This document shows positions 8,627 through 19,125 of a stretch of 64,000 bases of DNA, one piece after another. The position numbers and the translations under genes were made by a program. Under the pieces are notes generated by a model that was given only the letters and a program-made list of their open reading frames with translations, was not told the origin of the DNA and made no database searches. The DNA comes from Thermalbibacter longus (GTDB lineage Bacteria; Chloroflexota; Chloroflexia; Thermomicrobiales; Thermomicrobiaceae), in the NCBI RefSeq assembly GCF_023806485.1, contig NZ_JAMSLR010000013.1:1045-65044 (forward strand), in the 5' to 3' direction. The stretch's first letter is position 1. Each line of letters starts with the position of its first letter.

Positions 8627-9619
8627 TCAGCTCCTCTCCAGGTTCTCCTCGCTGATGGACGCGTCCTGCCTGGCCAGCAGCTCGATCGCCTCCTCCAGCG
8701 AGACCTCCTTGAAGTGGATGTAGCTCCAGCCGGGCACCATCTGCCCCAGCTTCCACATCGCCGCCTTGGCCACCACCGCGTTGCAGATGAAGCCGCCGAG
8801 CGTCGGCCCATCGATGCAGAGGATGATCGGCTGGTCGCCACAGACGTTGACCGCGCCGACCGGGTAGCCGTTGTCGATGATGTTCGAGGGGTGCCCGCCA
8901 CCAGCACCGCCGCTGGTGCGCGCCCACTGCCACTTGTAGATATCGAGCCGGTAGCCGGTACGGTTGGAGGCGGCGTCGAGCTTCCAGTGGTGGCTGAAGA
9001 AGGCGTCCATGTCCTCCCTGGTCATGTAGTCGGGGTCGGCCTGGGGCCCGCGGGTAGCCTCGACCTCCCAGACCTCGTTGTAGCCGGCGTAGCCCGGTAT
9101 CAGGTCGGCCCGAACCCGCCGGTCGATCACCTGGCCGAGGTCGACGCGCGGCTCGCCCAGCGGCAAGCGGTCGCCCGCCTGGAGCTTGCGGCCGTCGAGG
9201 CCCCCGACGCTGCCAGGCAGGTAGGTCGACCGGCTGCCGAGCACTGGCGGCACGTCGATCCCGCCGCTGACCGCGAGGTAGGTGCGGAATCCCGCCCCCT
9301 GCAGATAGTCGAACTCCAGCACGTCGCCTGGCCGCGCCCGGTAGCTGCGCCAGAGCACGACCGGCTGCCCGTTGAGCCGGGCAGCCATATCGGCCCCACA
9401 GACGGCGAACGCCCGCTCGTCGTGGAAGGCGACCACCAGGCCCCCAGCGGTGATCTCGAGCCCGGCCGCCCCGGGCGGGTTGCCGACCAGCACGTTCGCG
9501 AAGCGGAACGCGTAGTCGTCCATCGGCCCGGCCGGAGCGAAGCCGAGCGAGAGCATGCCGATCCGGCCGGGATAGTCTTGCACCGTCGTCTCGAACCCGC
9601 CGTTGCGCACTTCCAGCAT
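8627..9619 (-). CDS. biotin-dependent carboxyltransferase subunit (PxpC/AHS2-like, urea-carboxylase type)
   Basis: A 330-residue carboxyltransferase-domain protein. It starts with VQDYPGRIG and GFAPAGPMDDYAF and ends with VGAVNVCGDQPIILCIDGP, GGFICNAVVA and AMWKLGQMVPG. These C-terminal motifs match the second half of the urea carboxylase CT domain as I know that family, more closely than the shorter KipA. The ATG at 9619 follows GGGAGGAG; upstream codons are not homologous. It lies 43 bases after the partner half and would form one CT unit with it. Confidence 0.8.
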   Translation of the reverse strand: MLEVRNGGFETTVQDYPGRIGMLSLGFAPAGPMDDYAFRFANVLVGNPPGAAGLEITAGGLVVAFHDERAFAVCGADMAARLNGQPVVLWRSYRARPGDVLEFDYLQGAGFRTYLAVSGGIDVPPVLGSRSTYLPGSVGGLDGRKLQAGDRLPLGEPRVDLGQVIDRRVRADLIPGYAGYNEVWEVEATRGPQADPDYMTREDMDAFFSHHWKLDAASNRTGYRLDIYKWQWARTSGGAGGGHPSNIIDNGYPVGAVNVCGDQPIILCIDGPTLGGFICNAVVAKAAMWKLGQMVPGWSYIHFKEVSLEEAIELLARQDASISEENLERS

Positions 9620-9662
9620 CGCCCAGTTCTCCTCCCTGTGATCTCGCCGCGCTCCCGGGTCG

Positions 9663-10658
9663 TCAGGGGATAGGGACGCGCGTGGCCGCCTCGGCCTGGT
9701 GGCGGCGGAACGCCTCCGCCTCCTCGCGCACGCTGTCGAGGAACCGGAGGTACTCGCCGACATCGAAGGTCGCTGTCTCGTCGATCACGTACTGGTAGGT
9801 GCCGTCGTAGACGGCCTGGATCATCGCCTCCAGCTCCTCGTCGGTGACGCGCGGGCGGAAGCGCAGCCGGTCACCGGGCCGGAGCAGCACCGGGCTCTCG
9901 CGGAAGGCGGGGTTCCGCTGCTGCGGGTCGTAGATCGGAACTGTGTGGGCGAAGATCTGGTAGCCGCCGGCCGACTCGACCGGGTAGATGGCGAGGCACG
10001 GCCCAGCGATGCCGATCGTGCCGGCCGGTGTCCAGTGCCGGGTCGGGTTGTACTTGGGGATAACGACGGCCCGGCGCGGGTCGAGCGGGTAGGCGAAGGG
10101 GAGGCCAGGGAAGAAGCCGAGCGCCGCGTTCCACCAGTCGGTCGCCATGATGTACTCGAAGAACTCCTCCTTGTCGCGCAGGCCGTTGTACATGGCCGCG
10201 TACTCGGAGTTCGTGCCGTTGATGATGTTAGGGGCATCCGCGCGCTGGTACTGGACGTAGCGGGCGATCGCCTCGCGCGTCCACTTGTCGTCGAATGCGA
10301 TCGGCAGCTCGACGATGCGGCTGGGGACGACCAGGTCATGGAACGGGGGCAATTCCTCGTACTGGGCCTGGACGAACTCGATGAGCCGCTTTGCCGGCAG
10401 CACGCGGCTGTCGTAGTTGATGAGCACGCTGCGCAGCGCCGGGATCACCTCGATCAGCCCCTCGGGCCTGTGGCGCTTGATAGCGTCGTCGAGCCCGAGG
10501 ACGCGGAAGCTCATCGTGAGATCGAAAACCATGTCTCCGAACTCGACGAGCAGGAAGCTATCGCCGGCGTTCCGGTAGACCACCCCCGGCCGCCCGTTGT
10601 GCTCGGGGAAGGTGGCCAGGATCACCCCGGATGGCTGGGCGGCGGTATGCTCGGTCAT
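9663..10658 (-). CDS. biotin-dependent carboxyltransferase subunit (PxpB/AHS1-like, urea-carboxylase type)
   Basis: A 331-residue protein, about 100 residues longer than usual PxpB/KipI. The core has GFFPGLPFAYPLDPRR, then IPKYNPTRHWTPAGTIGIAG and ESAGGYQIFAHT. The KYNP-R-WTP pattern is typical of the first half of the urea carboxylase CT domain. It should pair with the following subunit to move the carboxyl group from carboxybiotin to an amide-like acceptor (inference). The start at 10658 follows GGAAGGAG. The biotin carrier gene ends 43 bases before it. Confidence 0.78.
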   Translation of the reverse strand: MTEHTAAQPSGVILATFPEHNGRPGVVYRNAGDSFLLVEFGDMVFDLTMSFRVLGLDDAIKRHRPEGLIEVIPALRSVLINYDSRVLPAKRLIEFVQAQYEELPPFHDLVVPSRIVELPIAFDDKWTREAIARYVQYQRADAPNIINGTNSEYAAMYNGLRDKEEFFEYIMATDWWNAALGFFPGLPFAYPLDPRRAVVIPKYNPTRHWTPAGTIGIAGPCLAIYPVESAGGYQIFAHTVPIYDPQQRNPAFRESPVLLRPGDRLRFRPRVTDEELEAMIQAVYDGTYQYVIDETATFDVGEYLRFLDSVREEAEAFRRHQAEAATRVPIP

Positions 10659-10701
10659 GGTGTGCTCCTTCCGCTGACAGTCCTGTCGGCCGGCGGGCGA
10701 G

Positions 10702-10956
10702 CTACTCGTCACCGGCGTCGGTCAGCACGGCGATCTCCTGGCCTGGCCGGATCGGCTCCTCGTTCTCGACCAGGAACCGCACCACGCGCCCGCCGGAGTC
10801 GGCCGTGATCTGGTGGAACGTCTTCATCACGCCGACGAGGCCGATCACCGTCCCCGGCTGGATCACGTCGCCCTCTTTGACGAACGGCTCGGCGTCGGGG
10901 CTGGGCTGGCGGTAGAAGATGCCGGGGAGCGGCGACCGGATCGTTCGTTCGGCCAT
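10702..10956 (-). CDS. biotin carboxyl carrier protein (biotinyl/lipoyl domain)
   Basis: An 84-residue stand-alone biotinyl domain. It begins IRSPLPGIFYRQP, contains EGDVIQPG, and carries the biotinylation motif as GVMKTFHQI (Lys about residue 45) in place of the common AMKM. It ends IRPGQEIAVL. It would carry carboxybiotin between the biotin carboxylase encoded at 15081 and the two CT halves downstream. It is shorter than AccB of fatty-acid synthesis because it lacks the Pro/Ala-rich N-terminal arm. Confidence 0.82.
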   Translation of the reverse strand: MAERTIRSPLPGIFYRQPSPDAEPFVKEGDVIQPGTVIGLVGVMKTFHQITADSGGRVVRFLVENEEPIRPGQEIAVLTDAGDE

Positions 10957-11053
10957 CGCGAAACCCTCCCTTACCCTTCTCTGCTGGGTAACGCACAGGG
11001 GTTGTTAGTCCCCGTCCATGATAACCGCTATAACCGCTGGCCTAGCAGGCACG

Positions 11054-13414
11054 TCAGCGGCTTTCGCTCGACCTAAGTGCTTCAACGATGCGCTCTGGCG
11101 TCAGCGGAAGGCGCTCGATCCGCGCATCGAACGGCGCTAGCGCGTCGAGCACCGCGCCGGCTACCGAGGCCGGCGTTGCCAGGAGCCCTCCTTCCCCGAT
11201 GCCCTTGATACCCCCGATCGTGACCGGCGACGGCGACTCCAGGTGCTCGATCGTGAGCGGCGGTACCTCGGTCGCGCTCGGCAGGAGGTAGTTCACGAAC
11301 GTGTCCGTCATGAGCTGGCCGCTCTCGTCGTAGGCCATCTCCTCGTACAGCGCGCCGCCGATCCCCTGCGCGATCGCGCCCATGACCTGCCCCTCGACGA
11401 TCATCGGGTTGAGCATCGTGCCGCAGTCCTCGACCGCGACCACCTTGTCCAGCTGCACGAGACCGGTCTCGATGTCGACCTCGCACACGGTCACGATGCA
11501 GCCGTTCGAGTAGGTCGCCCGGGGGTCGTAGAACTTGGTCGCGCTCAGCAGGGGTTCCTCGCCCTCGGCGCGCGTCCGGTTGTCGAGGTACGCGGCGAAG
11601 GCCACCTGGAACATCGAGAGCGAGCGGTCGGGCGCGCCCTTGACGAACACGGTGCCGTCCTGGATGTCCAGGTCTTCGGGCGCGACCTCGAGCAGCCGGC
11701 TGGCGGCGCGTAGCACCTTCTCGCGCACTTCCTGGGCGGCCAGCGCGACCATCCCACCACCGATCACCGCGCTGCGGCTCGCATAGGTGCCCATCCCCCA
11801 GGGAGCGCGATCGGTATCGCCGTGCTCGACGACCACGTCCTCGATCGACACGCCGAGGATCTCCGCCGCTACCTGGGCCAGCGTGGTCTCGTGGCCCTGG
11901 CCGTGGCTATGCACGCTGACCGCGACACGCACCTTGCCGGACGGGTCGATGGTCACCGTGGCATTGTCGTGCGAGGGGAAGGGGAAGCCGGCCTGGAGCG
12001 CGATCTCCGATCCCCAGGCGGTCGGCTCGACGTAGAGGCTGATGCCGACCCCGAGGTAACGTCCCTGCTGGCGGAGCTCGGCCTGCCTGCGTCGCAGCTC
12101 CTCGTAGCCTACCAGCTCCAGCGCCCGTTCCAGCGACTCGCGGTAGGTGCCGCTGTCGTAGACCATGCCGGTGCAGGTCGTATAGGGAAACCGTTCCGGC
12201 GGGATCACGTTGCGGCGGCGAAGCTCGGCCGGGTCGAGGCCCAGCTCGCGGGCGATCTCGTCGAAGAACAGCTCGCGCGCGGTTTGGGCGGCCGTCCAGC
12301 CGACGGCTCGGAAGGCGCCGACCGGTGCCTTGTTGGTGCAGACGGCGATGACCTCGTGCTGGTAGTGCTGGATGTCGTAGACACCGGGCATGAGGCCAGC
12401 GCCGGCCAGCGGCTCGATCAGCGCGCTGGCCGTGTTGAACGAGTAGGCGCCCGCGTCGCCGATCAGCCGCGCTTTGAGCCCGAGGATCGTGCCGTCGTTG
12501 CGGACGGCGGCCTCCAGCTCGATGATCTGCTCCTTGGCGTGCGTCGCGGCTGCGAGGTTCTCCCGCCGGTCTTCGACCCACTTCACCGGGCGGCCGAGCA
12601 CCTTGCCGAGGTAGGCCACGACCACCTCTTCGGGGTAAATCGTCATCTTCTGGCCGAAGCCGCCGCCGACCTCGGGCGAGATGACGCGCACCTTATGCTC
12701 GGGGATCCCCAGGAACAGCGCCAGGAAGAGCCGCAGCATGTGGGGCATCTGGGTCGAGGAGTAGAACGTGAGGTGACCAGAGGCGCGCTCGTAGACGCTA
12801 AGGCAGCCGCGCGTCTCCATCGGCGCGGCGACGAAGCGGTTCGTGTGCAGTCGCCGCCGGAAGACGCGGTCGGCCTGAGCGAAGGCCCCCTCGATATCGC
12901 CGAGCGTGGTCGTCTTCTGGTAGACGATGTTGGTGCCTAGCTCCTCGTGGAGGATCGGCGCGTCGGGGTGCATGGCCCGCTCGGCGTCGACGACCGCCGG
13001 GAGCGGCTCGTAGTCGACGACGACCTGCTCGGCGGCGTCTTCGGCAAGGTAGCGGCTCTCGGCCACCACGGCGGCGATCGCCTCGCCCACGAAGCGCACC
13101 TTGTCCTTTGCCAGAACAGGCTGTGGCGTCGGTTGTAGCCCTTCGACCGGGAGACCGCTGGCCAGCGGCGGCAGCGCGGTCACGTCGTCAGCGGTGAAGA
13201 CGGCGAGCACGCCGGGCATCGTCTTTGCTGCGGACGTGTCGATGCTCTTGATCCGGGCATGGCCGTACGGAGAGCGGACGAAGGCGACGTGGACGGTGCC
13301 CGGCAGGACGATGTCGGCGAGGTACTTCGCCTCACCGGTGAGGAAGCGCGGGTCTTCGACGCGCTTTACCCGAGCGCCCAGCCATTTCCCACGGGGTAAG
13401 ACCTGGAGCGTCAT
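11054..13414 (-). CDS. molybdenum hydroxylase large (molybdopterin-binding) subunit, CoxL/XdhB family
   Basis: A 786-residue xanthine-oxidase-family catalytic subunit. Motifs are GKWLGARVKRVEDPRFLTG at the start, AFVRSPYGHA, VGGGFGQKM (molybdopterin contact) and the catalytic Glu region IKGIGEGGLLATP near the end. The loop that reads VAYRCSFR in true CO dehydrogenase reads PVGAFRAVGWTA here, so aerobic CO oxidation is unlikely and the substrate is probably an N-heterocycle or aldehyde. The ATG at 13414 has GAGGAGG upstream; a start at 13438 lacks a site. It follows the iron-sulfur subunit by 31 bases. Confidence 0.88.
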   Translation of the reverse strand: MTLQVLPRGKWLGARVKRVEDPRFLTGEAKYLADIVLPGTVHVAFVRSPYGHARIKSIDTSAAKTMPGVLAVFTADDVTALPPLASGLPVEGLQPTPQPVLAKDKVRFVGEAIAAVVAESRYLAEDAAEQVVVDYEPLPAVVDAERAMHPDAPILHEELGTNIVYQKTTTLGDIEGAFAQADRVFRRRLHTNRFVAAPMETRGCLSVYERASGHLTFYSSTQMPHMLRLFLALFLGIPEHKVRVISPEVGGGFGQKMTIYPEEVVVAYLGKVLGRPVKWVEDRRENLAAATHAKEQIIELEAAVRNDGTILGLKARLIGDAGAYSFNTASALIEPLAGAGLMPGVYDIQHYQHEVIAVCTNKAPVGAFRAVGWTAAQTARELFFDEIARELGLDPAELRRRNVIPPERFPYTTCTGMVYDSGTYRESLERALELVGYEELRRRQAELRQQGRYLGVGISLYVEPTAWGSEIALQAGFPFPSHDNATVTIDPSGKVRVAVSVHSHGQGHETTLAQVAAEILGVSIEDVVVEHGDTDRAPWGMGTYASRSAVIGGGMVALAAQEVREKVLRAASRLLEVAPEDLDIQDGTVFVKGAPDRSLSMFQVAFAAYLDNRTRAEGEEPLLSATKFYDPRATYSNGCIVTVCEVDIETGLVQLDKVVAVEDCGTMLNPMIVEGQVMGAIAQGIGGALYEEMAYDESGQLMTDTFVNYLLPSATEVPPLTIEHLESPSPVTIGGIKGIGEGGLLATPASVAGAVLDALAPFDARIERLPLTPERIVEALRSSESR

Positions 13415-13445
13415 CTTGGCCTCCTCGTCGGCGTACATGGCCGTT

Positions 13446-13922
13446 CTAGCGCGCGCCGGCCAGCTTCTCGGCCGCGGCGCGGACGGCGACGACGATGTTC
13501 TGGTAGCCAGTGCAGCGGCACAGGTTGCCAGCCAGGGCCTCGCGGATCTCCTCCTCGCTCGGGCTCGGGCGCTCCTGGAGGAGGGCATAGGCCGTCAGTA
13601 CCATGCCTGGGGTGCAGAAGCCGCACTGGAGCCCGTGGTGTTCCCAGAAGGCCTCCTGCACCGGGTGCAGCCCGTCGCCCGCAAGCCCCTCGATCGTCAA
13701 GACATCGGCCCCCTCGGCCTGGACGGCGAGTATCAGGCAGGAGCGAACCGCCGCGCCGTCGACGAGCACGGTACAGGCGCCGCAGACACCGTGCTCGCAG
13801 CCCAGCTTCGTGCCGGTCAGGCCGAGCTCGTCCCGCAGGAAGTCGGCGAGCGTGACGCGGGGCTCTACCTCGGCGCGCACTGCTTGCCCGTTCACCGTAA
13901 GCGTAATCGGCACTGTCGCCAT
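13446..13922 (-). CDS. molybdenum hydroxylase small subunit, two [2Fe-2S] clusters (CoxS-like)
   Basis: A 158-residue electron-transfer subunit. The N-terminal plant-ferredoxin-type cluster uses GCEHGVCGACTVLVDG plus a later Cys in SCLI. The C-terminal cluster uses LQCGFCTPGM and GNLCRCTGY. All eight expected Cys are present, so it should be functional. It moves electrons from the molybdenum site to FAD on the CoxM-like subunit. The ATG at 13922 has AAAGGA upstream. It is the middle gene of a three-subunit operon. Confidence 0.93.
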   Translation of the reverse strand: MATVPITLTVNGQAVRAEVEPRVTLADFLRDELGLTGTKLGCEHGVCGACTVLVDGAAVRSCLILAVQAEGADVLTIEGLAGDGLHPVQEAFWEHHGLQCGFCTPGMVLTAYALLQERPSPSEEEIREALAGNLCRCTGYQNIVVAVRAAAEKLAGAR

Positions 13923-13953
13923 AACCGGTGTCCTTTCGCTGCGCATCGTGCTG

Positions 13954-14826
13954 CTATGCCCCGGCCCGCCGGCTCGCCTCCTCCAGCGCCCGCCGCGCGA
14001 CGACCTCGGCCATCCGGCGACGGTAAGCGGCCGAGCCATGCACGTCGGAGAGCGGCTCGTCGATCCACCCCGCGGCGAGCGAGGCTGCCTCGCGGATGGC
14101 TTCGCTCGTCAGCGGCCGGCCGGCAAGGGCCTGCTCTGCGGCGCTCGCGCGCAGCGGCCGGGTCGCCACCCCGAAGAGCGCGATGGCTGCGTGCTGGCAG
14201 GTGCCGTCGGACGCCTTGCGGAGCAGGACGGTCGCGCCGGCAAGGGCGAAGTCGCCGTGGCGCCGGGCGATCTCCTGGATCGACCAGCCGGTGCCTGGGG
14301 GAGGCACCGGAATTCTCACCGCGGTCAGGAGCTCGCCGGGCGCGAGGGCTGTCGTGAAGAGGTCGACGAAGAAGTCACGCGCTGGGATGACCCGCTCGCC
14401 GGAGGCGCTCCGCACGACGAGCTCGGCGTCGAGTGCCAGGGCGAGCGCTGGGTACTCGGCCGAAGGGTCGGCGTGGGCGAGACTTCCGCCGACGGTGCCG
14501 CGGTTGCGGATCGGCGGGTGACCAACCAGCCGCGTGGCCTCGGCGAGCACCGGGAGTCGCTGAGCAACCTGCGCGTCTCGCTCGAGAGCCCGTTGCCGCA
14601 CCATCGCGCCGAGGACGGTGGTACCGTTCTCCGCCTGCACGCTGGCCAGGCCGGGGATGAACGAGAGGTCGACGAGCAGGCTCGGCCGGGCCAGCCGGAG
14701 ACTGAGCAGCGGGATCAAGCTCTGACCGCCGGCCAGCGGCCGCGCATCGGCGCCGTGCGCGGCGAGGGTTGCCAGGGCTTCATCCAGGCTCCGTGGACGG
14801 GCATAGTCGAACGGCGGAGGCTTCAT
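13954..14826 (-). CDS. molybdenum hydroxylase FAD-binding subunit (CoxM-like)
   Basis: A 290-residue FAD-binding PCMH-type subunit. The AGGQSLIP motif (about residue 32-39) and RNRGTVGGSLAHADPSAE (about 108-125) are the two flavin-contact motifs, and the C-terminal CO-dehydrogenase flavoprotein domain follows. It is first in the minus-strand operon, and its promoter should lie in the 254 bases shared with the divergent biotin carboxylase gene. That gap holds an ATAC-N7-GTAT dyad near 14953, a possible operator. Confidence 0.9.
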   Translation of the reverse strand: MKPPPFDYARPRSLDEALATLAAHGADARPLAGGQSLIPLLSLRLARPSLLVDLSFIPGLASVQAENGTTVLGAMVRQRALERDAQVAQRLPVLAEATRLVGHPPIRNRGTVGGSLAHADPSAEYPALALALDAELVVRSASGERVIPARDFFVDLFTTALAPGELLTAVRIPVPPPGTGWSIQEIARRHGDFALAGATVLLRKASDGTCQHAAIALFGVATRPLRASAAEQALAGRPLTSEAIREAASLAAGWIDEPLSDVHGSAAYRRRMAEVVARRALEEASRRAGA

Positions 14827-15080
14827 TCGCTTCCCTCCCTTCCCGGTTCACGGCAACAACGCGTATGAGAAGCCAACCCTCGCAGGTGCACTCGGCTGCC
14901 GAACCGACCTGCTCGGTGACGCTGCTGTGCCGGATCCGATGCCGCGGGTGGAATACGTTTAAAGTATGCTAAGCGCTGGCTGTGAGGGTGTCAAGATACG
15001 AGTGAGTAGACATCCTCTGCGCCTGTGCAAATCAGGCCAGTGTCGACGACGCGGGCAAGCAGGAAGAGAGCAGGATCGGC

Positions 15081-16415
<1,335 letters not shown>

Positions 16416-16449
16416 AACAGCGCGCAGCAAGGCTGGATCGGATGGCTGC

Positions 16450-17375
16450 CTAGCTAGCGCTGCGTTGCTGCTGTCTCACGGCGGAGAAGTCGGCCAGCGT
16501 GACTTGGTGGGCCGCCAGCGCCGCTGGCAGGCGAGGGTCGAGCAGCACCGCGAGCTCAGCTTCGCGCTCCGCCACGTAGCCCCCGCCCAGCCGCCGTAGC
16601 CCCTCGTCGACGTAGCCGGGGTGCACTGCTACCTCGCTTATCCCTGGTGGCAGTTGTCGTAGGAGAGCAAGGAAGCGCTCTACCGAGGGCCGGCCGAAAT
16701 AGCCGTCGATGAAGAGGTCTGGCGCCGGAACGCCGCGGGTGGCCAGGAGCGCGGCCTTCTGCTCGAAAGCTCTGGGTGAGAGCTGAGGGAATAGCCGCCA
16801 CGCCAGCAGCGGGTGGCGCAGCGCGAAGCGCACCATACGCCCGATGACGGCTGCTGCGCCCCCGCCGGGAAGTCGAATTTGCCCGCGCGCCGATGCTGGC
16901 ACCGGCTGCCGCACCGGAACGCCGTACTCGACAGCCAGCTCGAGCACGACCTCGTAGAAGGGCGTGTAGAGCAGGAGGATATGCTCGTGGTAGTCGATGT
17001 GGTCGAACTGAACACCGGCTCCGAGCAGACGCTCGGCCTGTGCCCGCAACTCGGCGCGCAGCTCATCGAGCGAGATGGCCGGCAGACGTGCCAGCATGGC
17101 CTGGCTGCGGTAGAAGCAGCCCGCGCGGTCGACCAGGGTCGGTACGCGCTCGGGCGGCAAGACTGGGCGACCAGTCGTGATGTTGAGATGCAGGCCGCGC
17201 GGGCCCGGGCGATCTGCTCGAGCGCGCCCGCGATGTTGACTACCGCTGAGGCCGAGGTGAGGATGCCCCGCTGGCGCGCCTCGATAATGGCCGCGCTTGT
17301 GCCCTCGCTTAGCCCGAGGTCGTCAGCGTTGACGATGAGCTGGCGTTCCTCCGTTCCCGTTTCCCTACCGGGCAT
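16450..17375 (-). pseudogene. ChbG/HpnK-family deacetylase, interrupted by a frameshift
   Basis: Two overlapping frames together make one ChbG/HpnK (YdjC-fold) carbohydrate deacetylase. The N-terminal frame (from 17375) has LIVNADDLGLSEG, with the metal-binding Asp pair. The other frame, readable from about 17193, continues LHLNITTGRPVLPPERVP, then HIDYHEH and VHPGY. Joining them needs one extra base in the GC-rich run at 17194-17200, which would restore the usual GLHLN. Everything else is intact. It is therefore a recent mutation or a sequencing error. The family removes acetyl groups from chitooligosaccharides or related amino sugars. Confidence 0.75.
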
Positions 17376-17413
17376 CGCACTGTCCCCGTCTCCACTCTCA
17401 GCGCAGCATTATG

Positions 17414-17444
17414 CCGCCCCTCCGCAAGGCGAGCGGAGGGGCGG
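17414..17444 (-). terminator. strong hairpin after the Lrp-domain gene
   Basis: Perfect 12-bp arms CCGCCCCTCCGC and GCGGAGGGGCGG flank a 7-base loop. It lies downstream of the 17572-17805 gene and upstream of the frameshifted deacetylase. No U-run follows on the minus strand. Confidence 0.5.
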
Positions 17445-17571
17445 TTGCCGGCGCTGGCTCGGCCTGCACGCTTCCCTTGTGGTCACGGCCGCGCGCGGCA
17501 GGGGCGCGTCGTGGTTTCGACCCGCTCGTCGTTCCGGTGGATGGTGGAGTTGCCTCTTCAGCCGGGATGCG

Positions 17572-17805
17572 CTAACCGACGACCACGTGGGTGCTGGTCG
17601 CGGTCACCCCAGGGGTGGCGTGGATGTGCTCCATCACCAGCTTCCCCAGTTCCTCGGTCGTGGCCTGCTCGATGGCGACGACCACGTCGTAGTCGCCGGT
17701 CACGATGTCGGCGCTGCGCACCCCCGGAAGGTTCGCGAGCGCTTCTTTAACCGCCTTCGCTTTGCCGACCTCGGACTTGATCAAGACGTAGGCCCGCGCC
17801 GCCAT
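17572..17805 (-). CDS. Lrp/AsnC ligand-binding (RAM) domain protein
   Basis: A 77-residue protein that is only the effector-binding RAM domain of the Lrp/AsnC family: AYVLIKSEVGKA, LPGVRSADIVTGDYDVVVAI and VMEHIHATPGVTATSTHVVV. It lacks the helix-turn-helix, so it cannot bind DNA alone. Such stand-alone domains form ligand-binding oligomers. It is a single gene, separated from its neighbours on both sides. Confidence 0.85.
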   Translation of the reverse strand: MAARAYVLIKSEVGKAKAVKEALANLPGVRSADIVTGDYDVVVAIEQATTEELGKLVMEHIHATPGVTATSTHVVVG

Positions 17806-18026
17806 GACTCTGCCTCCGGTCGCTGTGCTCGCCTCTGGAGGAGACTAGCATGATTATCGGAAAGAGCGATCGTCCAGGCAAGAGCGGCGCCAGCGAGTCC
17901 GATGCTGTCTCGCACACCCTTCGGGACTGACGGTGAAGCTGCGCCGGTACGTGCCGTCCGAAAGCTTCGGTATACTGGAGGCGATGCCGCAGTGTGCAGG
18001 CGCAGCCGTGCCTGGCCGGAGGTGGG

Positions 18027-18818
18027 ATGGCCAGCGACCCGAACCCGATCAGACCTGTGCGACGCCGCTGGAGCGCCGGCAACCTCTTGATCGTCCTGGG
18101 AATCCTCTTCCTAGGCGCGGCCCTCGGTATGGCCGCATTCGAGCCCTCAGGCGCCAGCCGGCAGCCTCCGCCTGATCAGATCGCGACCCCGGGCGGCGGG
18201 GATGTCTCGCGCTGGCCGCCCCTAGTGCAAGCGCAGGAGCCTACCCCGATCCCCGCGCCGTCACCGACCCCGAGGGCTCGACCAACGCCATCCCCGGCCG
18301 GGACGCCCGAGACGGTCGTGCCGACGCCGAGCCCGACGCCGACGGCCACGCCCGTGCCGGATATGCCTCCACCGACCCGCATCCGCATCCCGTCTGTCGG
18401 GATCGATGCTCCGGTCGTCGAGGTCGGCTACGAGGTCGTCGAGATCAACGGCCAGCAGGTCATCCAGTGGCAAGTGGCGGACTACGCGGCCGGCCACCAC
18501 AGCACGTCCGCCAGCCCGGGCGAAGGTGGCAATATCGTCATCTCCGGCCACAACGATTGGCGGGGCGAGGTCTTCCGCACGCTGGAGTTCGCCAAGCTCG
18601 GCGACGAGGTGATCCTCACGAGCGACGCCGGCGAGTTCACCTACCGGATCGTCGAGATCCACTATCGCAAGGAGGTCGGTGTCCCGCTCGAGGAGCGGAT
18701 CGCAACCGGCCGGTTCCTCGATCCGATGCCCGAGGAGCGGGTGACGCTGGTCACCTGCTGGCCCTACGGTATAGACGATCACCGGATCATCGTCGTCGCC
18801 AAGCCAGTTCAGCCGTAG
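18027..18818 (+). CDS. sortase family transpeptidase (class D/E-like)
   Basis: A 263-residue membrane-anchored sortase. One N-terminal membrane helix (about residues 22-40) is followed by a long Pro/Thr/Ala linker. The catalytic domain has ISGHNDWRG (His), TLVTCWPYG (Cys) and DDHRIIVVAK (Arg), the complete triad. It would attach surface proteins through a C-terminal sorting signal. The ATG at 18027 has GGAGGT immediately upstream; a GTG at 17994 is the alternative. TATACT at 17971 is a -10-like box. Substrates may include the large repeat protein at 60.7 kb, whose C-terminus lies outside the window. Confidence 0.85.
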   Translation: MASDPNPIRPVRRRWSAGNLLIVLGILFLGAALGMAAFEPSGASRQPPPDQIATPGGGDVSRWPPLVQAQEPTPIPAPSPTPRARPTPSPAGTPETVVPTPSPTPTATPVPDMPPPTRIRIPSVGIDAPVVEVGYEVVEINGQQVIQWQVADYAAGHHSTSASPGEGGNIVISGHNDWRGEVFRTLEFAKLGDEVILTSDAGEFTYRIVEIHYRKEVGVPLEERIATGRFLDPMPEERVTLVTCWPYGIDDHRIIVVAKPVQP

Positions 18819-19125
18819 CGGATCATCTCCGGCCCCCGTTCAACCCCGCCGCAGATCTCCGCAAGAGACTCGCGCCGAGGTGAGGGCCGTCTGCCGGATG
18901 GCCGGGTGGTCTCTCCTCCACCTCCCGGTCTCCGCGCGCGCCGGAGCCCGCGGTTCACCGGAGAGCCGGGGCGAGGTGCCGAGATCGCTCTCACCTGTAT
19001 GCGCGTGCCAGTGAGCCGGGGGAATCCCGAGCGGGCTCGTTGGGAAGTATCCAGTGCAGGTCGTACAATCCAGAACGTTGGACGAGTTGTCAAGCGCCGG
19101 TCTCTGAGTGTCGAGGAGAGGACGC
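18819..19125. other. intergenic region between sortase and kinase genes
   Basis: A 307-base stretch with no supported coding sequence. Its distal end contains the kinase promoter (19040-19069). The middle is GC-rich and partly self-complementary, but I see no clean terminator or recognised riboswitch. Confidence 0.4.
19040..19069 (+). promoter_or_regulatory. candidate promoter of the kinase gene
   Basis: TTGGGA at 19040-19045 and TACAAT at 19064-19069, spacer 18. Transcription would start near 19076, about 50 bases before the kinase start. Confidence 0.45.

Noticed and set aside
7823-9673. 616-codon plus-strand open frame
   Set aside because: It is antisense to pxpA and the carboxyltransferase gene, which have clear motifs and ribosome sites. 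Its translation is Arg/His/Val-rich without any motif, a by-product of high GC.
11822-12940. 372-codon plus-strand open frame
   Set aside because: Shadow of the molybdenum hydroxylase large subunit on the other strand.
11054-14826. Three-subunit molybdenum enzyme considered as aerobic CO dehydrogenase
   Set aside because: The active-site loop reads GAFRAVGWT rather than the CSFR loop of CO dehydrogenase, and no coxD/E/F/G genes are nearby.
18240-18370. Short repeated CCGACGCC-type units, CRISPR-like at first sight (also near 20160-20340 and 24440-24570)
   Set aside because: These are Thr/Pro/Ala linkers in coding frames of the sortase, kinase and binding protein; there is no spacer structure.
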